Shown here: one piece after another, positions 14,239-27,585 of the stretch
Numbering within the stretch: the stretch's first letter is position 1
Layout of the letters: the number at the start of each line of letters is the position of its first letter
Source: Euonymus europaeus
Lineage: Eukaryota > Streptophyta > Magnoliopsida > Celastrales > Celastraceae
Assembly: GCA_963580455.1 (NCBI GenBank)
Contig: OY756968.1
Span: forward strand, 14,849,996 to 14,913,995
Direction: 5' to 3'
DNA: 64,000 bases
Program-made: the position numbers and the translations under genes
Notes under the pieces: model-generated
Told to the model about the DNA's origin: nothing
The model's input: only the letters and a program-made list of their open reading frames with translations
Database searches by the model: none

Positions 14239-16641
14239 AATTTGACATAGAAGAACAATAAAAAGTCTACATAGAGCAATTTTGATGGTCCGAAGTTGCT
14301 CAACTCTTTCTATGGAGGAGCTTTTAACGATTTCGTCCATTTGTGATAGAAAGTTGTTGTTTTGGCATCGAAATAATCTATGAATCTTAAACTCAAAAAA
14401 TTTAACATATAAGAATAATAAAAATTGTACACTGAGCAACTTTGATGGTCCGAAGTTGCTCAACTCTCTCTATGGAGGAGCTTTTAACGGTTTCGTCCAT
14501 TTGTGATAGAAAGTTAGTGTTTTGGCATCGAAATAATATATGAAGCTTACACTCGTAAAATTTGACATATAAGAACAATAAAAAGTGTACACTGAGCAAC
14601 TTTGATGGTCCGAAGTTGCTCAACTCTCTTATATGGAGGAGCTTTTATCGGTTTTGTCCATTTGTCATAGAAAGTTGGTGTTTTGGCATCGAAATAATCT
14701 AGGAAGCTTATACTTGTAAAATTTGACGTAGAAGAACAATAAAAAGTGTACATAGAGCAATTTTGATGGTCCGAAGTTGCTCAACTCTCTCTATGGAGGA
14801 GCTTTTAACGGTTTTGTCCATTTCTCATAAAAAGTTGGTGTTTTGGCATCGAAATAATCTATGATTCTTAAACCCGTAGAATTTGACATATAAGAACAAT
14901 AAAAATTGTACACCGAGCAACTTTGATGGTCCGAAGTTGGTCAAATCTCTCTATGGAGGAGCTTTTAACGGTGTTGTCGATTTTTCATAGAAAGTTGGTG
15001 TTTTGGAATCGAAATAATCTAGGAAGCTTATATTCGTAAAATTTGACATAGAAGAACAACAAAAAGTCTACATAGAGCAATTTTGATGGTCCGAAGTTGC
15101 TCAACTCTGTCTATGGAGGAGCTTTTAACGATTTCGTCCATTTGTGCTAGAAAGTTGGTGTTTTGGCTTTGAAATAATCTAGGAAGCTTAAACTCGTAAA
15201 ATTTGACATATAAGAACAATAAAAATTGTACATCGAGCAACTTTGATGGTCCGAAGTTGCTCAGCTCCCTTTATGGAGGAACTTTTAACGGTTTTTTCCA
15301 TTTGTCATAGAAAGTATGTCTTTTGTCATCGAAATAGTCTAGGAAGCTTATACTCTTAAAATTTGACACAGAAGAACAATAAAAAGTGTACATAGAGCAA
15401 TTTTGATAGTCCGAAGTTGCTCAACTCTCTCTATGGAGGAGCTTTTAACGGTTTTGTCCGTTTGTCATAGAAAGTTAGTGTTTTGGCATCGAAATAGTCT
15501 GGGAAGCTTAAACTCGTAAAATTTGACATAGAAGAACAATAAAAAGTGTACACTGAGCAACTTTGATGGTCCGAATTTCCTCAACTCTCTTATATGGAGG
15601 AGCTTTTATCGGTTTTGTCCATTTGTCATAGAAAGTTGGTGTTTTGGCATCGAAATAATCTAGGAAGCTTATACTCGTAAAATTTGACGTAGAAGAACAA
15701 TAAAAAGTGTACATAGAGCAATTTTGATGGTCCGAAGTTGCTCAACTCTCTTATATGGAGGAGCTTTTATCGGTTTTGTCCATTTGTCATAGAAAGTCAG
15801 TGTTTTGGCATCGAAAAATCAAGGAAGCTTATACTCGTAAAATTTGACATAGAAGAACAATAAAAAGTGTACATAGAGCAATTTTGATGGTCCGAAGTTG
15901 CTCAACTCTCTCTATGGAGGAGCTTTTAACGGTTTTTTCCATTTGTCATAGAAAGTTGGTGTTTCGGCATCGAAATAGTCTAGGAAGCTTAAATTCGTAA
16001 AATTTGACATAGAAGAACAATAAAAAGTGTACATTGAGCAACTTTGATGGTCCGAAGTTGGTCAACTCTCTCTATGGACGAGCTTTTAACTGTTTTGTCC
16101 ATTTGTCATAGAAAGTTGGTGTTTTGGCATCGGAATAATCTAGGAAGCTTATACTCATAAAATTTGACATATAAGAACAATTAAAATTGTACACTGAGCA
16201 ACGTTGATGGTCCGAAGTTGCTCAACTCTCTCTATGGAGGAGCTTTTAACGGTTTTGTTCATTTGTCATAGAAAGTTGGTGTTTTGGCATCGAAATAATC
16301 TATGAAGCTTATACTGGTAAAATTTTACATAGAAGAACAATAAAAAGTCTATCCCGAGCAACTTTAATCGTCCAAAATTGCTCAACTCTCTCTATGGAGG
16401 AGCTTTTAACGATTTTGTCCATTTGTCATAGAAAGTTTGTGTTTTAGGCATCGAAATAATCTAGGAAGCTTATACTCGTAAAATTTGACATAGAAGAATA
16501 ATAAAAAGTGTACAGAGAGCAATTTTGATGGTCCGAAGTTGCTCAACTCTCTCTATGGAGGAGCTTTTAACGGTTTTGTCCATTTCTCATAGAAAGTTGG
16601 TGTTTTGGCATCGAAATAATCTATGATTCTTAAACCCGTAG
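14239..16641. repeat. HOR block I unit 6 (15 monomers)
   Basis: Short core in which the GTTGGTCAAATC monomer (about 14880) passes directly into the AACAACAAAAAGTCTAC monomer, then module M. A single-base insertion (GTTTTAGGCATCG) occurs near 16441. Confidence 0.76.
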
Positions 16642-19200
16642 AATTTGACATAGAAGAACAATAAAAAGTCTACATAGAGCAATTTTGATGGTCCGAAGTT
16701 GCTCAACTCTTTCTATGGAGGAGCTTTTAACAATTTCGTCCATTTGTGATAGAAAGTTGTTGTTTTGGCATCGAAATAATCTATGAATCTTAAACTCAAA
16801 AAATTTAACATATAAGAATAATAAAAATTGTACACCGAGCAACTTTGATGGTCCGAAGTTGCTCAACTCTCTCTATGGAGGAGCTTTTAACGTTTTCGTC
16901 CATTTGTGATAGAAAGTTAGTGTTTTGGCATCGAAATAATATATGAAGCTTACACTCGTAAAATTTGACATATAAGAACAATAAAAAGTGTACACTGAGC
17001 AACTTTGATGGTCCGAAGTTGCTCAACTCTCTTATATGGAGGAGCTTTTATCGGTTTTGTCCATTTGTCATAGAAAGTTGGTGTTTTGGCATCGAAATAA
17101 TCTAGGAAGCTTATACTCGTAAAATTTGACGTAGAAGAACAATAAAAAGTGTACAGAGAGCAATTTTGATGGTCCGAAGTTGCTCAACTCTCTCTATGGA
17201 GGAGCTTTTAACGGTTTTGTCCATTTCTCATAAAAAGTTGGTGTTTTGGCATCGAAATAATCTATGATTCTTAAACCCGTAGAATTTGACATATAAGAAC
17301 AATAAAAATTGTACACCGAGCAACTTTGATGGTCCGAAGTTGGTCAAATCTCTCTATGGAGGAGCTTTTAACGGTTTCGTCCATTTGTGATAGAAAGTTG
17401 GTGTTTTGGCATCGAAATAATCTATGAATCTTAAACTCGTAAAATTTGACATATAAGAACAATAAAAATTGTACACCGAGCAACTTTGATGGTCCGAAGT
17501 TGCTCAACTCTCTCTATGGAGGAGCTTTTAACGGTTTCGTCCATTTGTGATAGAAAGTTGGTGTTTTGGCATCGAAATAATCTATGAAGCTTACACGTAA
17601 AATTTGACATATAAGAAGAATAAAAATTTTACACTGAGCAACTTTGATGGTCCGAAGTTGCTCAACACTCTCTATGGAGGAGCTTTTAACGGTTTTGTCG
17701 ATTTGTCATAGAAAGTTGGTGTTTTGGAATCGAAATAATCTAGGAAGCTTATATTCGTAAAATTTGACATAGAAGAACAACAAAAAGCCTACATAGAGCA
17801 ATTTTGATGGTCCGAAGTTGCTCAACTCTGTCTATGGAGGAGCTTTTAACGATTTCGTCCATTTGTGATAGAAAGTTGGTGTTTTGGCATTGAAATAATC
17901 TAGGAAGCTTAAACTCGTAAAATTTGACATATAAGAACAATAAAAATTGTACATCGAGCAACTTTGATGGTCCGAAGTTGCTCAGCTCCCTTTATGGAGG
18001 AACTTTTAACGGTTTTTTCCATTTGTCATAGAAAGTATGTCTTTTGTCATCGAAATAGTCTAGGAAGCTTATACTCTTAAAATTTGACATAGAAGAACAA
18101 TAAAAAGTGTACATAGAGAAATTTTGATAGTCCGAAGTTGCTCAACTCTCTCTATGGAGGAGCTTTTAACGGTTTTGTCCGTTTGTCATAGAAAGTTAGT
18201 GTTTTGGCATCGAAATAGTCTGGGAAGCTTAAACTCGTAAAATTTGACATAGAAGAACAATAAAAAGTGTACACTGAGCAACTTTGATGGTCCGAAGTTG
18301 CTCAACTCTCTTATATGGAGGAGCTTTTATCGGTTTTGTCCATTTGTCATAGAAAGTCGGTGTTTTGGCATCGAAAAATCTAGGAAGCTTATACTCGTAA
18401 AATTTGACATAGAAGAACAATAAAAAGTGTACATAGAGCAATTTTGATGGTCCGAAGTTGCTCAACTCTCTCTATGGAGGAGCTTTTAACGGTTTTTTCC
18501 ATTTGTCATAGAAAGTTGGTGTTTCGGCATCGAAATAGTCTAGGAAGCTTAAATTCGTAAAATTTGACATAGAAGAACAATAAAAAGTGTACATTGAGCA
18601 ACTTTGATGGTCCGAAGTTGGTCAACTCTCTCTATGGACGAGCTTTTAACTGTTTTGTCCATTTGTCATAGAAAGTTGGTGTTTTGGCATCGGAATAATC
18701 TAGGAAGCTTATACTCATAAAATTTGACATATAAGAACAATTAAAATTGTACACTGAGCAACGTTGATGGTCCGAAGTTGCTCAACTCTCTCCATGGAGG
18801 AGCTTTTAACGGTTTTGTTCATTTGTCATAGAAAGTTGGTGTTTTGGCATCGAAATAATCTATGAAGCTTATACTGGTAAAATTTTACATAGAAGAACAA
18901 TAAAAAGTCTATCCCGAGCAACTTTAATCGTCCAAAATTGCTCAACTCTCTCTATGGAGGAGCTTTTAACGATTTTGTCCATTTGTCATAGAAAGTTTGT
19001 GTTTTGGCATCGAAATAATCTAGGAAGCTTATACTCGTAAAATTTGACATAGAAGAATAATAAAAAGTGTACAGAGAGCAATTTTGATGGTCCGAAGTTG
19101 CTCAACTCTCTCTATGGAGGAGCTTTTAACGGTTTTGTCCATTTCTCATAGAAAGTTGGTGTTTTGGCATCGAAATAATCTATGATTCTTAAACCCGTAG
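16642..19200. repeat. HOR block I unit 7 (16 monomers)
   Basis: Last complete unit of block I, with core, GTTGGTCAAATC monomer (about 17280), later core and module M. The start module that follows at 19201 already carries irregular indels and is not followed by a regular unit. Confidence 0.76.
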
Positions 19201-20855
19201 AATTTGACATAGAAGAACAATAAAAAGTCTACATAGAGCAATTTTGATGGTCCGAAGTTGCGCTCAACTCTTTCTATGGAGGAGCTTTTAACGATTTCGT
19301 CCATTTGTGATAGAAAGTTGTTGTTTTGGCATCGAAATAATCTATGAATCTTAAACTCATAAAATTTGACATATAAGAATAATAAAAATTGTACACCGAG
19401 CAACTTTGATGGTCCGAAGTTGCTCAACTCTCTCTATGGAGGAGCTTTTAACGGTTTCGTCCATTTGTGATAGAAAGTTAGTGTTTTGGCATCGAAATAA
19501 TATATGAAGCTTACACTCGTAAAATTTGACATATAAGAACAATAAAAATTTTACACTGAGCAACTTTGATGGTCCGAACTTGCTCAACACTCTCTATGGA
19601 GGAGCTTTTAACGGTTTTGTCGATTTGTCATAGAAAGTTGGTGTTTCGGCATCGAAATAATCTAGGAAGCTTATAATATTCGTAAAATTTGACATAGAAG
19701 AACAACAAAAAGTCTACATAGAGCAATTTTGATGGTCCATAGTTGCTCAACTCTGTCTATGGAGGAGCTTTTAACGATTTCGTCCATTTGTGATAGAAAG
19801 TTGGTGTTTTGGCATTGAAATAATCTAGGAAGCTTAAACTCGTAAAATTTGACATATAAGAACAATAAAATTGTACATCGAACAACTTTGATGGTCCGAA
19901 GTTGCTCAGCTCCCTTTATGGAGGAACTTTTAACGGTTTTTTCCATTTGTCATAGAAATTATGTCTTTTGGCATCGAAATAGTCTAGGAAGCTTATACTC
20001 TTAAAATTTGACATAGAAGAACAATAAAAAGTGTACATGCTCAACTCTCTCTATGGAGGAGCTTTTAACGGTTTTGTCCATTTGTCATAGAAAGTTTGTG
20101 TTTTGGCATCGAAATAATCTAGGAAGCTTAAACTCGTAAACTTTGACATATAAGAACAATAAAAATTGTACATCGAGCAACTTTGATGGTCTGAAGTTGC
20201 TCAACTCTCTCTATGGAGGAGCTTTTAAAGGGTTTCGTCCATTTGTCATAGAAAGTTGGTGTTTCGGCATCGAAATAGTCTGGGAAGCTTAAACTCGTAA
20301 AATTTGACATAGAAGAACAATAAAAAGTGTACATTGAGCAACTTTGATGGTCCGAAGTTGCTCAACTCTCTCTATGGAGGAGCTTTTAACGGTTATGTCC
20401 GTTTATCATAGAAAGTTGCTGTTTTGGCATCGAAATAGTCTAGGAAGCTTAAACTCGTAAAATTTGACATAGAAGAACAATAAAAAGTGTATATTGAGCA
20501 ACTTTGATGGTCCGATGTTGCTCAACTCTCTCTATGAAGGAGCTTTTAACGATTTTGTCCCTTTGTCATAGAAATTTGGCGTTTTGGCATCGAAATAATC
20601 TATGAAGCTTATACTGATAAAATTTGACATATAATAACAATAAAAATTGTACACCGAGCAACTTTCATGGTCCGAAGTTGCTCAACTCTCTTATATGGAG
20701 GAGCTTTTATCGGTTTTGTCCATTTGTCATAGAAAGTTGGTGTTTTGGCATCGAAATAATCTAGGAAGCTTATACTCGTAAAATTTGACAAAGAAGAACA
20801 ATAAAAAGTGTACATAGAGCAATTTTGATGGTCCGAAGTTGCTCAACTCTCTCTA
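19201..20855. repeat. Irregular satellite segment between HOR blocks I and II
   Basis: About ten monomers with unusual length changes: a GC insertion giving GTTGCGCTCAAC near 19260, an extra TAA in the HindIII region near 19670 (AGCTTATAATATTCG), and a 25-bp deletion near 20038 where GTGTACAT joins directly to GCTCAACTC. No internal HOR period was found. It marks the boundary between two separately homogenised blocks. Confidence 0.75.
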
Positions 20856-23800
20856 TGGAGGAGCTTTTAACGGTTTTGTCCATTTGTCATAGAAATTTGG
20901 TGTTTCGGCATCGAAATAGTCTTGAAAGCTAAAACTCGTAAAATTTGACATAGAAGAACAATAAAAAGTGTACATTGAGCAACTTTGATGGTCCGAAGGT
21001 GCTCAACTCTCTCTATGGAGGAGCTTTTAACGGTTTTATCCATTTGTCATAGAAAGTTGGTGTTTCGGCATCGAAATAGTCTAGGAAGCTTAAACTCGTA
21101 AAATTTGACATAGAAGAACAATAAAAAGTGTACATTAAGCAACTTTGATGGTCCGAAGTTGGTCAACTCTCTCTATGGAGGAGCTTTTAACTGTTTTGTC
21201 CATTTGTCATAGAAAGTTGGTGTTTTGGAATCGAAATAATCTAGGAAGCTTATACTCATAAAATTTGACATATAAAAACAATAAAAATTGTACACTGAGC
21301 AACGTTGATGGTCCGAAGTTGCTCAACTCTCTCTATGGAGGAGCTTTTAACGGTTTTGTTCATTTGTCATAGAAAGTTGGTGTTTTGGCATCGAAATAAT
21401 CTATGTAGCTTATACTGGTAAAATTTTACATAGAAGAACAATAAAAAGTCTATCCCGAGCAACTTTAATCGTCCAAAATTGCTCAACTCTCTCTGTGGAG
21501 GAGCTTTTAACGGTTTTTTTCCATTTGTCATAGAAAGTTTGTGTTTTGGCATCGAAATAATCTAGGAAGCTTAAACTCGTAAAATTTGACATATAAGAAC
21601 AATAAAAATTGTACATCGAGCAACTTTGATGGTCTGAAGTTGCTCAACTCTCTCTATGGAGGAGGTTTTAAAGGGTTTCGTCCATTTGTCATAGAAAGTT
21701 GGTGTTTTGGCATCGAAATAATCTATGAAGCTTATACTCCTAAAATTTCACATATAAGAACAATAAAAAGTGTACATTGAGCAACTTTGATGGTCCGAAG
21801 TTGCTCAACTCTCTCTATGGAGGAGCTTTTAACGATTTTGTCCCTTAGTCATAGAAATTTGGTGTTTTGGCATCGAAATAATCTATGAAGCTTATACTCA
21901 TAAAATTTGACATATAAGAACAATAAAAATTGTACACCGAGCAACTTTGATGGTCCGAAGTTGATCAACTCTCTTATATGGAGGAGCTTTTACCGGTTTT
22001 GTCCATTTGTCATAGAAAGTTGGTGTTTTGGCATCGAAATAATCTATGAATCTTAAACTCGTAAAATTTGACATATAGGAACAATAAAAATTGTACACCG
22101 AGCAACTTTGATGGTCCGAAGTTGCTCAACTCTCTCTATGGAGGAGCTTTTAACAGTTTCGTCCATTTGTGATAGAAAGTTGGTGTTTTGGCAACGAAAT
22201 AATCTATGAAGCTTACACTCGTAAAATTTGACATATAAGAACAATAAAAATTTTACACTGAGCAACTTTGATAATCCGAAGTTGCTCAACACTCTCTATG
22301 GAGGAGCTTTTAACGGTTTTGTTGATTTTTCATAGAAAGTTGGTGTTTTGGCATCGAAATAATCTAGGAAGCTTATACTCGTAAAATTTGACATAGAAGA
22401 ACAATAAAAAGTGTACAGAGAGCAATTTTGATGGTCCGAAGTTGCTCAACTCTCTCTTTGGAGGAGCTTTTAACGGTTTTGTCCGTTTGTCATAGAAAGT
22501 TGGTGTTTTGGCATCGAAATAGTCTAGGAAGCTTAAACTCGTAAAATTTGACATAGAAGAACAATAAAAAGTGTACATTGAGCAACTTTGATGGTCCGAA
22601 GTTGCTCAACACTCTCTATGGAGGAGCATTTCACGGTTTTGTCCATTTTTCATTGAAAGTTGGTGTTTTGGCATCGAAATAGTCTAGGAAGCTTATACTC
22701 TTAAAATTTGACATAGAAGAACAATAAAAAGTGTACATAGAGCGATTTTGATAGTCCAAAGTTGCTCAACTCTCTCTATGGAGGAGCTTTTAACGGTTTT
22801 GTACGTTTGTCATAGAAAGTTGGTGTTTTGGCATCGAAATAGTCTAGGAAGCTTAAACTCGTAAAATTTGACATAGAAGAACAATAAAAAGTGTACATTG
22901 AGCAACTTTGATGGTCCGAAGTTGCTCACCTCTCTTATATGGAGGAGGTTTTATCGGTTTTGTCAATTTGTCATAGAAAGTTGGTGTTTTGGCATCGAAA
23001 TAATCTAGGAAGCCTATACTCGTAAAATTTGACATAGAAGAACAATAAAAAGTGTACATAGAGCAATTTTGATGGTCCAAAGTTGCTCAACTCTCTCTAT
23101 GGAGGAGCTTTTAACGGTTTTGTCCATTTGTCATAGAAAGTTGGTGTTTCGACATCGAAATAGTCTAGGAAGCTTAAACTCGTAAAATTTGACATAGAAG
23201 AACATTAAAAAGTGTACATTGAGCAACTTTGATGGTCCGAAGTTGCTCAACTCTCTCTATGGAGGAGCTTTTAACGATTTTATCCATTTGTCATAGAAAT
23301 TTGGTGTTTTGGCATCCAAATAATCTAGGAAGCTTATACTCATAAAATTTGACATTTAAGAACAATAAAAATTGTACACCGAGCAACTTTGATGGTCCGA
23401 AGTTTCTCAACTCTCTTATTTGGAGGAGCTTTTATCGGTTTTATCCATTTGTCATAGAAAGTTGATGTTTTGGCATCGAAATAATCTAGGAAGCTTATAC
23501 TCGTAAAATTTGACATAGAAGAACAATAAGAAGTGTAAATAGAGCAATTTTGATGGTCCGAAGTTGCTCAACTCTCTCTATGGAGGAGCTTTTAACGATT
23601 TCGTCCATTTGTGATAGAAAGTTGGTGTTTTGGCATCGAAATAATCTAGGAAGTTTATACTCGTAAAATTTGACATAGAAGAACAATAAAAAGTGTACGT
23701 AGAGCAATTTTGATGGTCCGAAGTTGCTCAACTCTCTCTATGGAGGAGCTTTTAACGGTTTTGTCCATATCTCATTGAAAGTTGGTGTTTTGGCATCGAA

Positions 23801-24220
23801 ATAATCTATGAATCTTAAACTCGTAAAATTGTACATATAAGAACAATAAAAATTGTACACCGAGCAACTTTGATGGTCCGAAGTTGCTCAACTCTCTCTA
23901 TGGAGGAGCTTTTAAAGGTTTTGTCCATTTGTGATAGAAAGTTGGTGTTTTGGCATCGAAATAATCTATGATGCTTATACTCGTAAAATTTGACATAGAA
24001 GAACAATAAAAAGTGTACATAGAGCAATTTTGATGTTCCGAAGTTGCTCAACTCAGTCTATGGAGGAGCTTTTAACGATTTCGTCCATTTGTGATAGAAA
24101 GTTGGTGTTTTGGCATCGAAATATTCTAGGAAGCTTATACTCGTAAAATTTGACATAGAAGAACAATAAAAAGTGTACATAGAGAAATTTTGAAGGTCTG
24201 AAGTTGCTCAACTCTCTCTT
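20856..24220. repeat. HOR block II copy 1 (21 monomers, 3365 bp)
   Basis: First copy of a 3365-bp unit; for example the diagnostic CCGAAGGTGCTCAAC is at about 20993, 24358 and 27723. It matches copies 2 and 3 except for about two monomers near 22312-22600, where it has TTTTGTTGATTTTTCATAG and CTCTCTCTTTGGAGG instead of the sequence shared by the other two copies. Unit edges are set where similarity to flanking DNA starts. Confidence 0.88.
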
Positions 24221-27200
24221 TGGAGGAGCTTTTAACGGTTTTGTCCATTTGTCATAGAAATTTGGTGTTTCGGCATCGAAATAGTCTTGAAAGCTAAAAC
24301 TCGTAAAATTTGACATAGAAGAACAATAAAAAGTGTACATTGAGCAACTTTGATGGTCCGAAGGTGCTCAACTCTCTCTATGGAGGAGCTTTTAACGGTT
24401 TTATCCATTTGTCATAGAAAGTTGGTGTTTCGGCATCGAAATAGTCTAGGAAGCTTAAACTCGTAAAATTTGACATAGAAGAACAATAAAAAGTGTACAT
24501 TAAGCAACTTTGATGGTCCGAAGTTGGTCAACTCTCTCTATGGAGGAGCTTTTAACTGTTTTGTCCATTTGTCATAGAAAGTTGGTGTTTTGGAATCGAA
24601 ATAATCTAGGAAGCTTATACTCATAAAATTTGACATATAAAAACAATAAAAATTGTACACTGAGCAACGTTGATGGTCCGAAGTTGCTCAACTCTCTCTA
24701 TGGAGGAGCTTTTAACGGTTTTGTTCATTTGTCATAGAAAGTTGGTGTTTTGGCATCGAAATAATCTATGTAGCTTATACTGGTAAAATTTTACATAGAA
24801 GAACAATAAAAAGTCTATCCCGAGCAACTTTAATCGTCCAAAATTGCTCAACTCTCTCTGTGGAGGAGCTTTTAACGGTTTTTTTCCATTTGTCATAGAA
24901 AGTTTGTGTTTTGGCATCGAAATAATCTAGGAAGCTTAAACTCGTAAAATTTGACATATAAGAACAATAAAAATTGTACATCGAGCAACTTTGATGGTCT
25001 GAAGTTGCTCAACTCTCTCTATGGAGGAGGTTTTAAAGGGTTTCGTCCATTTGTCATAGAAAGTTGGTGTTTTGGCATCGAAATAATCTATGAAGCTTAT
25101 ACTCCTAAAATTTCACATATAAGAACAATAAAAAGTGTACATTGAGCAACTTTGATGGTCCGAAGTTGCTCAACTCTCTCTATGGAGGAGCTTTTAACGA
25201 TTTTGTCCCTTAGTCATAGAAATTTGGTGTTTTGGCATCGAAATAATCTATGAAGCTTATACTCATAAAATTTGACATATAAGAACAATAAAAATTGTAC
25301 ACCGAGCAACTTTGATGGTCCGAAGTTGATCAACTCTCTTATATGGAGGAGCTTTTACCGGTTTTGTCCATTTGTCATAGAAAGTTGGTGTTTTGGCATC
25401 GAAATAATCTATGAATCTTAAACTCGTAAAATTTGACATATAGGAACAATAAAAATTGTACACCGAGCAACTTTGATTGTCCGAAGTTGCTCAACTCTCT
25501 CTATGGAGGAGCTTTTAACAGTTTCGTCCATTTGTGATAGAAAGTTGGTGTTTTGGCAACGAAATAATCTATGAAGCTTACACTCGTAAAATTTGACATA
25601 TAAGAACAATAAAAATTTTACACTGAGCAACTTTGATAATCCGAAGTTGCTCAACACTCTCTATGGAGGAGCTTTTAACGGTTTTGTCCGTTTATCATAG
25701 AAAGTTGGTGTTTTGGCATCGAAATAATCTAGGAAGCTTATACTCGTAAAATTTAACATAGAAGAACAATAAAAAGTGTACATAGGGCAATTTTGATGGA
25801 CCGAAGTTGCTCAACACTCTCTATGGAGGAGCTTTTAACGGTTTTTTCGATTTGTCATAGAAAGTTGGTGATTTGGCATCGAAATAGTCTAGCAAGCTTA
25901 TACTCGTAAAATTTGACATAGAAGAACAATAAAAAGTGTACATTGAGCAACTTTGATGGTCCGAAGTTGCTCAACACTCTCTATGGAGGAGCATTTCACG
26001 GTTTTGTCCATTTTTCATTGAAAGTTGGTGTTTTGGCATCGAAATAGTCTAGGAAGCTTATACTCTTAAAATTTGACATAGAAGAACAATAAAAAGTGTA
26101 CATAGAGCGATTTTGATAGTCCAAAGTTGCTCAACTCTCTCTATGGAGGAGCTTTTAACGGTTTTGTACGTTTGTCATAGAAAGTTGGTGTTTTGGCATC
26201 GAAATAGTCTAGGAAGCTTAAACTCGTAAAATTTGACATAGAAGAACAATAAAAAGTGTACATTGAGCAACTTTGATGGTCCGAAGTTGCTCACCTCTCT
26301 TATATGGAGGAGGTTTTATCGGTTTTGTCAATTTGTCATAGAAAGTTGGTGTTTTGGCATCGAAATAATCTAGGAAGCCTATACTCGTAAAATTTGACAT
26401 AGAAGAACAATAAAAAGTGTACATAGAGCAATTTTGATGGTCCAAAGTTGCTCAACTCTCTCTATGGAGGAGCTTTTAACGGTTTTGTCCATTTGTCATA
26501 GAAAGTTGGTGTTTCGACATCGAAATAGTCTAGGAAGCTTAAACTCGTAAAATTTGACATAGAAGAACATTAAAAAGTGTACATTGAGCAACTTTGATGG
26601 TCCGAAGTTGCTCAACTCTCTCTATGGAGGAGCTTTTAACGATTTTATCCATTTGTCATAGAAATTTGGTGTTTTGGCATCCAAATAATCTAGGAAGCTT
26701 ATACTCATAAAATTTGACATTTAAGAACAATAAAAATTGTACACCGAGCAACTTTGATGGTCCGAAGTTTCTCAACTCTCTTATTTGGAGGAGCTTTTAT
26801 CGGTTTTGTCCATTTGTCATAGAAAGTTGATGTTTTGGCATCGAAATAATCTAGGAAGCTTATACTCGTAAAATTTGACATAGAAGAACAATAAGAAGTG
26901 TAAATAGAGCAATTTTGATGGTCCGAAGTTGCTCAACTCTCTCTATGGAGGAGCTTTTAACGATTTCGTCCATTTGTGATAGAAAGTTGGTGTTTTGGCA
27001 TCGAAATAATCTAGGAAGTTTATACTCGTAAAATTTGACATAGAAGAACAATAAAAAGTGTACGTAGAGCAATTTTGATGGTCCGAAGTTGCTCAACTCT
27101 CTCTATGGAGGAGCTTTTAACGGTTTTGTCCATATCTCATTGAAAGTTGGTGTTTTGGCATCGAAATAATCTATGAATCTTAAACTCGTAAAATTGTACA

Positions 27201-27585
27201 TATAAGAACAATAAAAATTGTACACCGAGCAACTTTGATGGTCCGAAGTTGCTCAACTCTCTCTATGGAGGAGCTTTTAAAGGTTTTGTCCATTTGTGAT
27301 AGAAAGTTGGTGTTTTGGCATCGAAATAATCTATGATGCTTATACTCGTAAAATTTGACATAGAAGAACAATAAAAAGTGTACATAGAGCAATTTTGATG
27401 TTCCGAAGTTGCTCAACTCAGTCTATGGAGGAGCTTTTAACGATTTCGTCCATTTGTGATAGAAAGTTGGTGTTTTGGCATCGAAATATTCTAGGAAGCT
27501 TATACTCGTAAAATTTGACATAGAAGAACAATAAAAAGTGTACATAGAGAAATTTTGAAGGTCTGAAGTTGCTCAACTCTCTCTT
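24221..27585. repeat. HOR block II copy 2 (21 monomers, 3365 bp)
   Basis: Nearly identical to copy 3. Near 25677-25965 it carries the marks TTTAACATAGAAG, CATAGGGCAATTTTGATGGA and GTTGGTGATTTGG, which copy 1 lacks. Confidence 0.9.

Larger units (their letters stand above)
1..19200. repeat. Higher-order repeat block I (seven variable units)
   Basis: A start module recurs at 1, 1921, 4640, 8638, 10718, 14239, 16642 and 19201. It is recognised by AAAAAGTCTACATAGAGCAA, then CTCAACTCTTTCTATGG, then AAAGTTGTTGTTTTGG, followed by a monomer with AATTTAACATATAAGAATAA. Spacings are 1920, 2719, 3998, 2080, 3521, 2403 and 2559 bp, which are 12, 17, 25, 13, 22, 15 and 16 monomers to within 3 bp. A second module M has the marks TTTCGGCATCGAAATAG, TATGGACGAGC, GCAACGTTGATGG and TCTATCCCGAGCAAC. 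It closes most units but is missing from the first and fourth. Corresponding monomers in different units are nearly identical, so the variants arose by recent unequal exchange. Confidence 0.88.
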
